DNA of 12,747 nucleotides from Clostridia bacterium (GCA_017437345.1 JAFSBJ010000046.1:1-12747), one strand, 5' to 3'; positions 1-6,644 are shown, counted from the stretch's first letter. Made by a program: numbers and translations. Notes: generated by a model not told the origin, from the letters alone.

Positions 1-45
1 AACTATTCTCTACGGAACCTGCAAAAATTGCGGATAGGAATAAAA

Positions 46-1023
46 ATGAAAAAACAGATAATTAAACTTTTAAAAATTCTAATATTATGTATTTTGTGTG
101 TGGGTGTTTTTTGTTCTTGCGCCAGAGTGGAAACAAATAAGAAAGATGGTAGCATAAGTATTGTAACGCTTGGCTTTCCCCAATATGACATAGCAAGGGC
201 AGTCTGTGGAAATGATGCAAATATCAGAATGCTTATCCGCCCCGGAACAGAGGCTCATAACTATGAACCTTCAATATCGGATATTGTTGCCATAGAAAAT
301 GCCGATGTGTTTATATATAATGGCGGAGAATCAGATGTGTGGGCAGATAAAATTCTTTCCTCACTTCGCAATAGGAACATAAAAATTGTATCCTTTATGG
401 ATGTAGAAAAAATCACTCTCTATAAAGAACGCGGTATTCACCATAGTCATTCTCATGGTGGTGAACATATCCACCATAATAAACATAAAACTCATTCCTA
501 TGATGAACACATATGGACATCTCCAAAAAACATGATGGTTCTTGTGGAGAATGTGTGTGATGTTTTGTGTGAGATAAATCCCGAAATGTCCAATATATAT
601 AAAGGCAATGCCCAAAAATACTTATCCGGGATAATAAAACTCGATGAAGAGCTTGAAGCTATTGCAGGAGAATCTTCTCATAAGCTCATAGCTGTTGCCG
701 ACAGATTTCCTTTTTTATATTTTGCAAAGGATTATGACATCGAATATATGGCTCTTTTTTCGGGATGTTCTCCCGAAGGTGATGCAGGCCCCGTGTATAT
801 GGCAGAAATGATATGGGAAATAAAGCACCACTCAATAGATTCTGTGTTTCACATAGAGCTTTCAAATGAAAAAATGGCTGATGTTATCTGCGAAAACACA
901 GGAGCAAAAAAACTCTTGCTTCATTCCTGTCAGAATGTGAGTAAAGAAGAATTTGAAAGCGGAAAAACCTATCTTGATATAATGAAACAAAATATAGAAA
1001 ATTTAAAGGAGGCGCTTTTGTAA
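46..1023 (+). CDS. znuA: Zinc-type ABC transporter substrate-binding lipoprotein (ZnuA/AdcA-like)
   Basis: This is the probable extracytoplasmic metal receptor of the operon, handing Zn2+ (or Mn2+) to the permease encoded downstream. I chose ATG 46 (325 aa) over an in-frame TTG at 28 because AGGA lies just upstream of it and a lipoprotein signal follows at once: basic N-terminus, hydrophobic residues 8-22, lipidation candidate Cys25 (FCSC). Family marks are the first ligand region GTEAHNYEPS (His71) and DEHIWTSP (His155). Between them lies a His-rich loop at residues 132-150 with nine His in 19 residues, typical of zinc rather than manganese receptors. Where many family members have a third ligand His (HDAFxYFA), this protein reads DRFPFLYFA (residues 219-227), a variant I recall from other clostridial proteins. 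The gene ends in TAATG, overlapping the ATPase start. The promoter and any Zur operator lie outside the window. Metal specificity is inferred from the His loop only. Confidence 0.88.
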   Translation: MKKQIIKLLKILILCILCVGVFCSCARVETNKKDGSISIVTLGFPQYDIARAVCGNDANIRMLIRPGTEAHNYEPSISDIVAIENADVFIYNGGESDVWADKILSSLRNRNIKIVSFMDVEKITLYKERGIHHSHSHGGEHIHHNKHKTHSYDEHIWTSPKNMMVLVENVCDVLCEINPEMSNIYKGNAQKYLSGIIKLDEELEAIAGESSHKLIAVADRFPFLYFAKDYDIEYMALFSGCSPEGDAGPVYMAEMIWEIKHHSIDSVFHIELSNEKMADVICENTGAKKLLLHSCQNVSKEEFESGKTYLDIMKQNIENLKEALL

Positions 1024-1721
1024 TGCCCCTTATTGAAGCAAAAAATCTTTCTGTGTCTTATGCAGGAAAAAGAATAATAGATTCAGTAAGCTTTCGGATT
1101 GAAGAAGGGGATTTCCTTTGCATTGTTGGAGAAAATGGCACAGGGAAAACAACTCTCTTAAAAGCAATAACGGGCCTTAAAAAGCCCGATGGCGGAAGTC
1201 TTGTGATGGATAAAAACCTAAAAAAAAGCCATATTGGCTATCTTCCTCAGCAAACCGATATTCAAAAAGATTTTCCGGCAGGGGTAAAGGAAATTGTGCT
1301 ATCGGGATTTCTTGGGGGAATGGGGCTTATTCCCTTCTATTCTTCAAAACAAAAAGAAAAAGCAAAGGAAATTATGAAAAGCCTTGAAATAGAAGAACTT
1401 TCAAAAAAATGCTACCATGAGCTATCCGGCGGTCAGTAGCAAAGAGTGCTTCTTGCAAGGGCGCTTTGTGCTTCAAAAAAGCTTCTTATTTTAGATGAAC
1501 CAACCTCCGCTCTTGACCAGACAGCCGCAGATGAATTCTACAGGCTCATTTCAAAGCTCAACAAAGAAAAAATGACAATTGTTATGATTTCCCATGATAT
1601 AAAAAATGCAGTCTCTTCTTCAAATAAGGTTTTGCATCTTGGAGAAACAAAGCCTCTTTATTATGGCAGCAGAGTGGAATATGTTAAAGAATTTCTTTCC
1701 GATAAGGGGGCGCAGATGTGA
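1023..1721 (+). pseudogene. znuC: Zinc ABC transporter ATPase with in-frame amber stop (ZnuC-like)
   Basis: This would encode the cytoplasmic ATPase powering the zinc importer, 232 codons long, a normal length for the family. The order of motifs is complete: Walker A GENGTGKTT (residues 36-44), Q-loop around PQQTD, signature LSGGQ (134-138), Walker B LLILDEP (154-160), D-loop SALD and switch His in ISHD (191). Codon 139, immediately after LSGGQ, is TAG (1437-1439). The same reading frame then continues as QRVLLARAL. Relatives usually have Q, R or T here, so a single C-to-T change of CAG explains the stop. There is no frameshift or other lesion. The 138-aa product would lack Walker B and could not hydrolyse ATP. 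A GTG at 1446 could restart translation, but the fragment would lack Walker A. Possible explanations are a recent nonsense mutation, strain polymorphism, a base-call error or amber readthrough. The start overlaps the upstream stop (TAATG) after AAGGAGGCG. Confidence 0.85.
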
Positions 1722-2533
1722 TGGATATTATTTATCTTATAACCAACTATGATTTTATCTGGCGCGCCTTTGTGGCAGGCCTTGCCATAACCCTTTGTGC
1801 TTCTGTTCTTGGTGTGACAATAGTTTTAAAAAGGCTTTCAATGATTGGAGATGGTCTTTCTCATATAAGCTTTGGCGCAATAGCTGTTGCCACAGCTCTT
1901 GGTTTTGCTCCTCTTAAGCTTGCAATTCCCGTTGCAGCGTTGTCGAGCATAATTCTCTTTCATCTTGGCGGCAAGAAAATGAAGGGCGACTCCGGAATTG
2001 CAGTTATTTCCTCCGGTAGCTTGGCTCTTGGAATAATTATGATTTCATATAGCGGCTCGGGCGCTGATATGAATAATTTCCTTATTGGCAGTCTTTATTC
2101 TGTTGATAAAAACGACCTTTTGGTATCAATAGGTCTTTGTGTTTTTGTGGGCATATGTTTTATTCTTTTTTTCAACAGGATTTTCTCTGTTACCTTTGAT
2201 GAAGATTTTTCAAATGTAACCGGCTCCGGCACAGTAATAGTTTCAAATCTTATGGCAATACTTACCTCCCTTACCGTTGTAATCGGTATGCGTCTTATGG
2301 GAGCACTGCTTATATCGAGCCTTATAGTTTTTCCTGCTCTTTCTGCTATGAGGGTGTTTAAATCCTTTAAAAGTGTGAGTCTTTGCTCGCTTGTTATCTC
2401 CGTTATAAGCTTTTGCTTTGGTTTTTTGCTAACCCTTATTTTAGATTCTGTTCCCACAGGAGCCTGTATAACAATAACAAATCTTTTTATATTCCTTATT
2501 ATGTCGTTTATTTCCTATATAAAAGAAAAATAA
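1721..2533 (+). CDS. znuB: Zinc-type ABC transporter permease (ABC-3 family, ZnuB-like)
   Basis: This is the membrane channel subunit of the metal importer, working as a dimer with two ATPase subunits. The protein (270 aa from ATG 1721) is hydrophobic throughout, with about eight membrane segments. Family-typical stretches are the N-terminal FIWRAFVAGLAITLCASVLG, the SMIGDGLSHISFGAIA segment, and the C-terminal GMRLMGALLISSLIVFPALS helix pair. The start codon overlaps the ATPase stop as TGATG, with a GGGGG ribosome binding site about 10 nt upstream. A GTG at 1718 is in frame but less likely. Because translation is coupled to the preceding gene, the amber codon in znuC could also reduce expression of this gene by polarity. 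The TAA stop forms the left edge of the bidirectional terminator shared with rnc. The gene itself looks intact, which argues that the operon is, or very recently was, functional. Confidence 0.9.
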   Translation: MDIIYLITNYDFIWRAFVAGLAITLCASVLGVTIVLKRLSMIGDGLSHISFGAIAVATALGFAPLKLAIPVAALSSIILFHLGGKKMKGDSGIAVISSGSLALGIIMISYSGSGADMNNFLIGSLYSVDKNDLLVSIGLCVFVGICFILFFNRIFSVTFDEDFSNVTGSGTVIVSNLMAILTSLTVVIGMRLMGALLISSLIVFPALSAMRVFKSFKSVSLCSLVISVISFCFGFLLTLILDSVPTGACITITNLFIFLIMSFISYIKEK

Positions 2534-2559
2534 AAAAGCGGGCTTAGCCTGCTTTTTTA
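2531..2559. terminator. Bidirectional intrinsic terminator shared by znuB and rnc
   Basis: A near-perfect palindrome: six A (2532-2537), GCGGGC (2538-2543), TTA loop, GCCTGC (2547-2552), six T (2553-2558). The 12-bp arms differ at one position, which becomes a G-U pair in one direction. The T tract follows the stem in either direction, so it can stop both converging operons. The znuB stop codon (2531-2533) and the rnc stop codon (2559-2557 on the minus strand) are the two ends of the element. Confidence 0.92.
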
Positions 2560-3252
2560 ATATCTTATATTTAGTTTTTCCAGCATAAGTCTTGCCGCTT
2601 CCTGCTGGGCTTTTTTCTTGTTTGAACCCTTTGCCTTTATGGTTTTGTTATTTCCGCATATAAGCTCAACCTCAAAGGTTTTTTCGTGATCGGGACCCGT
2701 TTCGGATATAAGCTCATATTCAGGAAACATACCTCTGCTCTGACAATATTCCTGAAGCACAGATTTATAATCGGTTTCTCTTCCTCTGTGTTCAGCAGCC
2801 TCCACAATAGCCGGAGTAAGCCATGACAGAACCATTTTTTTAATATTATCAAAATCACTGTCGAGATAAATTGCCGCAATAACTGATTCCATAGCATCAG
2901 ATGTCACAGAAGGTTTTTCATTTCCTCCGCAAAGAAGCTCTCCTTTTCCCATAATCATATAATCACCGAGATTAAGAGATGATGCCAGCTTTGCCAATGA
3001 ACTTTCGCAGACAACAGATGCTCTGATTTTTGAAAGTTCACCTTCTGAACGGTTTTTGTAGTTGAGATATAAATACTCGCTCACGCAAAGCCCCAAAACT
3101 GAATCGCCAAGAAACTCCATTCTTTCATTGGATGATAATTTCTTATCTTTATGCTCATTGAGATATGAGGTGTGGGTGAGAGCATTTTTTAAATATGAAA
3201 TATTTTTGAATTTGTAGCCAAGATGTTTTTCAAATTCATGTATATCCGACAT
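2557..3252 (-). CDS. rnc: Ribonuclease III
   Basis: This encodes the double-strand-specific endoribonuclease that processes rRNA precursors and structured mRNAs. The protein is 231 aa, the normal bacterial length. The RNase III domain (about residues 5-150) carries the signature NERMEFLGDSVL (42-53) with acidic residues Glu43, Glu46 and Asp50. The second catalytic cluster, SDAMESVIAAIYLD, supplies Asp119 and Glu122. A C-terminal double-stranded-RNA-binding domain spans about 161-229, beginning DYKSVLQEYCQ and ending KKKAQQEAARLMLEKL. The start is ATG at 3252, preceded by AGGCGGT (3259-3265). It lies 29 nt downstream of acpP with no terminator between, so the two are probably one transcript. 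In many Firmicutes acpP-rnc is embedded in a fatty-acid gene cluster and followed by smc and ftsY. Here the operon contains only these two genes inside the window and ends at the shared terminator. Confidence 0.96.
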   Translation of the reverse strand: MSDIHEFEKHLGYKFKNISYLKNALTHTSYLNEHKDKKLSSNERMEFLGDSVLGLCVSEYLYLNYKNRSEGELSKIRASVVCESSLAKLASSLNLGDYMIMGKGELLCGGNEKPSVTSDAMESVIAAIYLDSDFDNIKKMVLSWLTPAIVEAAEHRGRETDYKSVLQEYCQSRGMFPEYELISETGPDHEKTFEVELICGNNKTIKAKGSNKKKAQQEAARLMLEKLNIRY

Positions 3253-3281
3253 ATTTGCACCGCCTGATAATAAATCTTATA

Positions 3282-3518
3282 TTAAAGGTTTTCGCAGTTT
3301 GCTTTTATGTAGTCAACAACATCACCAACGGTGGAAATGTTTTCAGCTTCGTCTTCATCGATTTCCATATCGAATTCGTCTTCAATAGCCATAACAAGCT
3401 CAACAACATCAAGTGAATCTGCGCCAAGGTCTTCAATAAAGGTGGTTTCCATAGTCACATCATCTTCAGCAGCACCAAGCTGGTCTGCAATTATTTTTCT
3501 TATTCTTTCAAATACCAT
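3282..3518 (-). CDS. acpP: Acyl carrier protein
   Basis: This is the 78-aa acidic carrier that holds growing acyl chains as thioesters during type II fatty-acid synthesis in the cytoplasm. The phosphopantetheine attachment site is Ser35 in [18 protein letters not shown]. The helix-rich, Asp/Glu-rich composition is typical ([16 protein letters not shown]). The holo form needs a phosphopantetheinyl transferase that is not in this window. The start is ATG 3518, with GAGGTAA (3524-3530) as ribosome binding site. It is the first gene of a two-gene unit with rnc and is divergent from alr across a 193-nt AT-rich gap that holds a promoter for each direction. None of the usual fab neighbours is present here, so expression of ACP appears tied to RNase III rather than to fatty-acid enzymes. 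Confidence 0.96.
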   Translation of the reverse strand: MVFERIRKIIADQLGAAEDDVTMETTFIEDLGADSLDVVELVMAIEDEFDMEIDEDEAENISTVGDVVDYIKANCENL

Positions 3519-3554
3519 ATTATTTACCTCTTTTCTGAATATTGATATAGCATA

Positions 3555-3583
3555 ATGATATTACATTATATTTCATTAGTCAA
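3555..3583 (-). promoter_or_regulatory. Probable sigma-A promoter of acpP-rnc
   Basis: On the minus strand, TTGACT (3583-3578) is followed after 17 nt by TATCAT (3560-3555), 37 nt upstream of the acpP start. The hexamers each differ from consensus at one position. The region is very AT-rich, so the -10 choice is less certain than the -35. Confidence 0.45.
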
Positions 3584-3644
3584 TAATTTAATGACAACGC
3601 TTTAATATAATATCACGATACTTATCAAAAATCAATATAAAATA

Positions 3645-3673
3645 TTGCTTTAATTTTTTTTGTGTGGTATACT
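3645..3673 (+). promoter_or_regulatory. Extended -10 promoter of alr
   Basis: TTGCTT (3645-3650), a 17-nt spacer and TATACT (3668-3673), with an extended -10 TG at 3665-3666 (TGGTATACT). Transcription would begin near 3680. This rules out the in-frame GTG at 3664 as alr start and favours ATG 3712. Confidence 0.65.
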
Positions 3674-3711
3674 CAATTTATCAAAATATACTAATAACGG
3701 GGATGGCGAAA

Positions 3712-4830
3712 ATGAACACATATCACAGAGTATATGTCCTGGTTAACCTTGATGCTATAAAATATAATATATCTCAGATAACAAATAATATTCCAAACAA
3801 TATTTATCTTATGCCTGTTGTAAAAGCTGATGCTTATGGTCACGGAGCAGAGCAGGTGGCACAGTCGATTGAAAATATGTCCCATGGATTTTGTGTTGCC
3901 ACAATCGAAGAAGCTGTGCAGCTAAGAAATATAGGAATAAAAAAACCAATTCTTATTCTGGGCACACTTTCTTTCAACAATTTTGAAGAAGCTGTTTTAA
4001 ATGATATAAGCATAAATGTCTATACTTCCGAAATGGCAGAAAAGCTCTCTGAGGTTTGTGAAAAATGCAAAAAAAATGCGTTAGTTCATATCTGTGTTGA
4101 CACAGGAATGAATCGAATAGGTCTTTACTGTGATGATGATGGAATAGATAAAGTTTTAAAAATTGCGTCATATAAAAATCTTACTGTGGAGGGAATCTTC
4201 TCTCATTATGCCACAGCCGACGAAGAAGATAAAACAGCCAGCGTTTTGCAAAGAGAAAAATTTGATGTTTTCTGCAAAAAATTAGCCGAAAAAGGAATAG
4301 ATTTTAAATACAAACACATCTGTAACAGCGCGGCTATATGTGATATGAGTGATAAATGCTATTCGGTGGTAAGACCGGGAATAATAATCTATGGTGTTTA
4401 TCCTTCGGATGATGTTTCAAAAAAGATGAATCTAAAGCCTGGTCTTGAGCTGAAATCTCATGTTTCATATATTAAAAAAGTTCCGGCAGGTGAGGGAATA
4501 AGCTATGGTCATACCTTTGTCACAAAGGAAGAACGCATAATTGCCACCATTCCTGTCGGCTATGCCGATGGGTACCCCAGGGCTCTTTCAAATAAGGGAA
4601 GGGTAATTATAAATGGTCAGTATGCCCCCATAGTTGGCAGAGTTTGTATGGATCAGTTTATGGTTGACATTACAGATATCCCCGGTGTCAATATTGAAGA
4701 CACAGTCACCCTTATTGGTTATGACGGGGAAGCGTGTATTACGGCAGATGAGATAGCAAATCTTTGCGGAACAATAAGCTATGAAATCCTTTGTCAGATA
4801 GGCAAGAGAGTTCCAAGAATATATAAATAA
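3712..4830 (+). CDS. alr: Alanine racemase
   Basis: This is a PLP-dependent enzyme converting L-Ala to D-Ala for the peptidoglycan stem peptide. From ATG 3712 the protein is 372 aa, the usual size. The PLP lysine is Lys38 in VVKADAYGHG. The opposing catalytic tyrosine is Tyr265 in GISYGHTF, the number known from the Geobacillus enzyme. Other family marks are VDTGMNRIG, RPGIIIYGVYPS, PVGYADGYPRALS and GRVCMDQFMVD. Upstream in-frame starts at 3664 (GTG) and 3703 (ATG) are disfavoured: the first lies in the -10 element and the second sits on top of the only ribosome binding site (GGGGATGG, about 3699-3706). The gene stands alone, divergent from acpP, and is followed by an inverted-repeat element with a terminator-like core. 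It complements murA, also in this window, in cell-wall precursor supply. In spore formers Alr also affects D-Ala germinant balance, but nothing here shows that role. Confidence 0.96.
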   Translation: MNTYHRVYVLVNLDAIKYNISQITNNIPNNIYLMPVVKADAYGHGAEQVAQSIENMSHGFCVATIEEAVQLRNIGIKKPILILGTLSFNNFEEAVLNDISINVYTSEMAEKLSEVCEKCKKNALVHICVDTGMNRIGLYCDDDGIDKVLKIASYKNLTVEGIFSHYATADEEDKTASVLQREKFDVFCKKLAEKGIDFKYKHICNSAAICDMSDKCYSVVRPGIIIYGVYPSDDVSKKMNLKPGLELKSHVSYIKKVPAGEGISYGHTFVTKEERIIATIPVGYADGYPRALSNKGRVIINGQYAPIVGRVCMDQFMVDITDIPGVNIEDTVTLIGYDGEACITADEIANLCGTISYEILCQIGKRVPRIYK

Positions 4831-4832
4831 GA

Positions 4833-4942
4833 TAATAGTGAATAGAGAAAAGAGAATAGAAATAGTTGAAATCCGCCCTTGCAGGCGGATTTCTTCATTT
4901 TCTTTTCACTCTTCACTCTTCACTTTTCACTATTCCCTATTA
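4833..4942. repeat. MITE-like inverted-repeat element between alr and rnhA
   Basis: A roughly 110-bp element with long imperfect terminal inverted repeats. The left arm (4833-4877) reads TAATAGTGAATAG and continues with AG-rich AGAATAG units. The reverse complement of the right arm (4884-4942) begins TAATAGGGAATAG and carries GTGAAGA repeats (CTTCACT on the plus strand). Both arms meet at a perfect 10-bp stem (4868-4877 with 4884-4893). The element contains no ORF. Its right end provides the TAA stop of rnhA. The architecture resembles small non-autonomous repeats common in Firmicutes intergenic DNA. Whether it is multicopy cannot be seen from one window. Confidence 0.6.
4868..4893. terminator. 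Bidirectional terminator-like hairpin in core of the repeat
   Basis: A perfect 10-bp stem: GAAATCCGCC (4868-4877), loop CTTGCA, GGCGGATTTC (4884-4893). It is followed on the plus strand by T-rich TTCATTTTC, and on the minus strand by AACTATTTC rather than a clean T run. It could serve alr in one direction and rnhA in the other. The T tracts are interrupted, so termination strength is uncertain. Confidence 0.55.
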
Positions 4943-5410
4943 CATGTTTTCCGTATATCCTTTATCTTCCTTCAGATTCTCTCCCTTTGCGGCTGATGTT
5001 GCAAGAAAGTCGCATCTTTCGTTTTCGGGATGTCCGTCATGACCTTTAACCCATCTTAGTTCAACATCGTGAATATTTAAAAGCCTTATAAGCTCTTCAA
5101 AAAGCTCCTTGTTTTTAACCTTTTCTCTTTTGCTGTTTTTCCATCCGTTTTTCTGCCAGGAATCAATCCATTTCTGGTTAACAGAATCCACAAGATACTT
5201 TGAGTCGCTGTAAAGAATAACCTTGCAAGGTTCTTTAAGGGCATTAAGCCCTGTAAGAGCTGCCATAATTTCCATGCGGTTGTTGGTTGTACATTCAAAA
5301 CCCTCAGATATTTCCTTTATCTTTCCCATGTAATTAAGAATAACACCAAACCCGCCTTTTCCGGGATTTCCGCTGCAGGCACCGTCGGTATATATAGTAA
5401 CTTCCTTCAT
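4940..5410 (-). CDS. rnhA: Ribonuclease HI
   Basis: This encodes the endonuclease that cuts the RNA strand of RNA-DNA hybrids (R-loops, primer remnants). At 156 aa it matches the length of the Escherichia coli enzyme, and the catalytic set lines up: Asp9 in YTDGACSGNPG, Glu47 in NNRMEIMAAL, Asp69 in LYSDSKYLVDS, His124 in WVKGHDGHPENERCD and Asp134. The basic-protrusion region NQKWIDSWQKNGWKNSKREKVKN is also present. The start is ATG 5410, 4 nt after the stop of the upstream membrane-protein gene. Its ribosome binding site AGAGGTTAAG overlaps that stop codon, so translation is probably coupled. The last residues and TAA come from, or abut, the end of the inverted-repeat element. The C-terminal tail after SAAKGENLK (about 12 residues) looks non-conserved, so insertion of the repeat may have reset the C-terminus. 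Confidence 0.96.
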   Translation of the reverse strand: MKEVTIYTDGACSGNPGKGGFGVILNYMGKIKEISEGFECTTNNRMEIMAALTGLNALKEPCKVILYSDSKYLVDSVNQKWIDSWQKNGWKNSKREKVKNKELFEELIRLLNIHDVELRWVKGHDGHPENERCDFLATSAAKGENLKEDKGYTENM

Positions 5411-5414
5411 ATGC

Positions 5415-6281
5415 TTAACCTCTTGTATTGAGAACTCTTTTACTTACCTTCTGAATCATAATTTTGTCTATTGTGGGATATGTTGAAAAAATAATTATAA
5501 ATCCGCAAAGTGAGAAGAATATAACAGGAATAACGATTCCGGCAATAATTCCGGTTAAGGTGAGTGAATAAATAAGACCTGCTATAATAATAGCCAAAAA
5601 TGCAGTTATCAGAACATTAAGGGGGAGCTTTGCAATTGCAAAAATAAGAGCGTTTTTAAAAAGCTTGCCAAAATCCAATTTAAAAGTAACCATCATGGTG
5701 TAAATGTAGTAATGAGCCCAGGTGAAAACGATAGTTACTGCCATAACAAATATCGCCCCCATCATAGGGATGACTGTTCCCATTTCGGGAGCGTCAACGG
5801 GCATAATATAGAGATAAAACATAAGAGCCACATAAAGCACAAGATACCCTGAAATATCAATAACGCTCATTATAATACCCTGTTTGAAATTCTTTTTGAA
5901 ATGCTCAAAAAAATCACTCATAACCCAGCTGTGTTCTCTTCTTTGCATATTTCTTATAACATAGGTAAATCCGGCTGTTGCAGGGCCTGTTATAAAAACA
6001 GAAACCACAAGAAGAATTGTTCCTGCAAGAGATGGAGTAAATATCACAGGTGGATATTTTAAAATATCTGCTGAAGTTTCAATAAGAGAATTAACTATCA
6101 CTGAATAGTAAATTCCTAAAATAAGAGGTAACAGACATATAAAATATATAAAATTAAGTCCTATAAGTCTTGTGAATTTTTCAAAAAACAATTCAAAAAA
6201 AAGAAAAAATCTTCTTTTTTCAGGAGCGTTTTTATCAATGCCCTTTCCAGGCTTGGATTCTTTTGTAATATATTTTGCCAT
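5415..6281 (-). CDS. DUF624/YesL-like integral membrane protein
   Basis: This is a membrane protein of unknown biochemical role, 288 aa. I relate it to the DUF624 (YesL) family by the N-terminal FFEKFTRLIGLNFIYFICLLP segment, the GPATAGFTYVIRNMQRREHSW stretch and DFFEHFKKNFKQGI, which match the family pattern of an amphipathic helix between membrane segments. About six hydrophobic segments are visible (near residues 35-62, 78-108, 138-160, 168-196, 208-235 and 236-268). The basic N-terminal 30 residues and C-terminal KVSKRVLNTRG are probably cytoplasmic. YesL genes in Bacillus lie near carbohydrate-uptake genes. Here the partner is rnhA, 4 nt downstream, with a single promoter ahead of both, so context gives no sugar link. 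The start is ATG 6281 with a modest AGCAGG site. DUF624 assignment is from recall of the pattern, not a search. Confidence 0.65.
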   Translation of the reverse strand: MAKYITKESKPGKGIDKNAPEKRRFFLFFELFFEKFTRLIGLNFIYFICLLPLILGIYYSVIVNSLIETSADILKYPPVIFTPSLAGTILLVVSVFITGPATAGFTYVIRNMQRREHSWVMSDFFEHFKKNFKQGIIMSVIDISGYLVLYVALMFYLYIMPVDAPEMGTVIPMMGAIFVMAVTIVFTWAHYYIYTMMVTFKLDFGKLFKNALIFAIAKLPLNVLITAFLAIIIAGLIYSLTLTGIIAGIVIPVIFFSLCGFIIIFSTYPTIDKIMIQKVSKRVLNTRG

Positions 6282-6329
6282 TTTAAAACCTGCTTTCGTG
6301 AAATTGTTGTCCGCAAAAAGCGATAGCTT

Positions 6330-6358
6330 ATTTTATCACAAATCTGAAATAAAATCAA
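6330..6358 (-). promoter_or_regulatory. Probable promoter of the DUF624-rnhA unit
   Basis: Minus strand: TTGATT (6358-6353), 17-nt spacer, TAAAAT (6335-6330), with TG one base before the -10 (extended -10, TGATAAAAT). Transcription would start near 6323, about 40 nt before the DUF624 start codon. Confidence 0.6.
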
Positions 6359-6365
6359 TATCAAC

Positions 6366-6404
6366 AAAAAGCTCTGCACCAAATAACTTGATACAGAGCT
6401 TTTT
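6366..6404. terminator. Intrinsic terminator after the SASP gene
   Basis: An 11-bp perfect stem AAAAAGCTCTG (6366-6376) / CAGAGCTTTTT (6394-6404) with a 17-nt loop. On the minus strand it follows the spore-protein stop by 28 nt and ends in a five-T tract. The same arms make it nearly symmetric. It sits just upstream of the DUF624 promoter and insulates that unit from the sporulation gene. Confidence 0.82.
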
Positions 6405-6414
6405 ATTTTCATTC

Positions 6415-6436
6415 ATAATAGCTTTAGGGCTATTAT
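6415..6436. other. Small hairpin spanning the SASP stop codon
   Basis: A perfect 8-bp inverted repeat ATAATAGC (6415-6422) / GCTATTAT (6429-6436) with a six-base loop. The SASP stop codon (6433-6435) lies in one arm. No T tract follows directly, so it is not itself a terminator. It could stabilise the mRNA 3' end. Confidence 0.4.
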
Positions 6437-6618
6437 TTCATAGATTCTTCGTAGGATTTGATCATTTTTTTAACCATCTGACCACCGATAGAACCAGCCT
6501 GTCTTGATGTTAAGTCACCGTTATAACCCTGTTTGAGGTTAACACCAACTTCTGATGCAGCTTCCATTTTGAATCTTTCCATAGCTTCTTTAGCTTCAGG
6601 AACAACATTTTTAGCCAT
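6433..6618 (-). CDS. Alpha/beta-type small acid-soluble spore protein (SASP)
   Basis: This encodes a 61-aa DNA-coating protein made in the forespore. Proteins of this family saturate spore DNA, protecting it from UV and chemicals, and are degraded by the Gpr protease at germination. The family pattern is clear: a central EAASEVGVNL segment with the Gpr-type cleavage site (Glu-Ala-Ala-Ser-Glu), followed by GDLTSRQAGSIGGQMVKKMI. The start is set at ATG 6618 (MAKNVVPEAKEAMERFK) because AAGGAGAG (6636-6629) stands in front of it. A longer in-frame extension to 6651 would place that ribosome binding site inside the coding sequence. A sigma-G-like promoter lies about 50 nt upstream and a terminator follows. 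The gene is single and compact, with no neighbouring germination genes. It shows that the organism is, or descends from, an endospore former. Confidence 0.95.
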   Translation of the reverse strand: MAKNVVPEAKEAMERFKMEAASEVGVNLKQGYNGDLTSRQAGSIGGQMVKKMIKSYEESMK

Positions 6619-6644
6619 AATTTTTTTACTCTCCTTGAAAAATA

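Noticed and set aside
1..45. A zinc-responsive operator upstream of the receptor gene
   Set aside because: Only 45 bases are available and I see no Zur-type palindrome or promoter in them; the control region lies before the window.
439..495. CAT/CAC-rich stretch considered as a DNA repeat array
   Set aside because: It is in frame within the receptor and encodes the His-rich loop. The units are irregular at DNA level.
361..615. Minus-strand frame with Met/Thr/Phe-rich composition inside the zinc receptor
   Set aside because: It is the complement of the His-rich loop and flanking codons, with no start signal and no family pattern.
1437..1439. Genome-wide recoding of TAG to glutamine, which would make znuC intact
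   Set aside because: The WalJ-like gene ends at a TAG (10501-10503) exactly where the family should end, and the other genes use TAA or TGA normally. TAG therefore acts as a stop in this genome.
3331..3555. Serine-rich plus-strand open frame
   Set aside because: It is the antisense shadow of acpP, has no ribosome binding site, and its Ser richness comes from acidic codons on the other strand.
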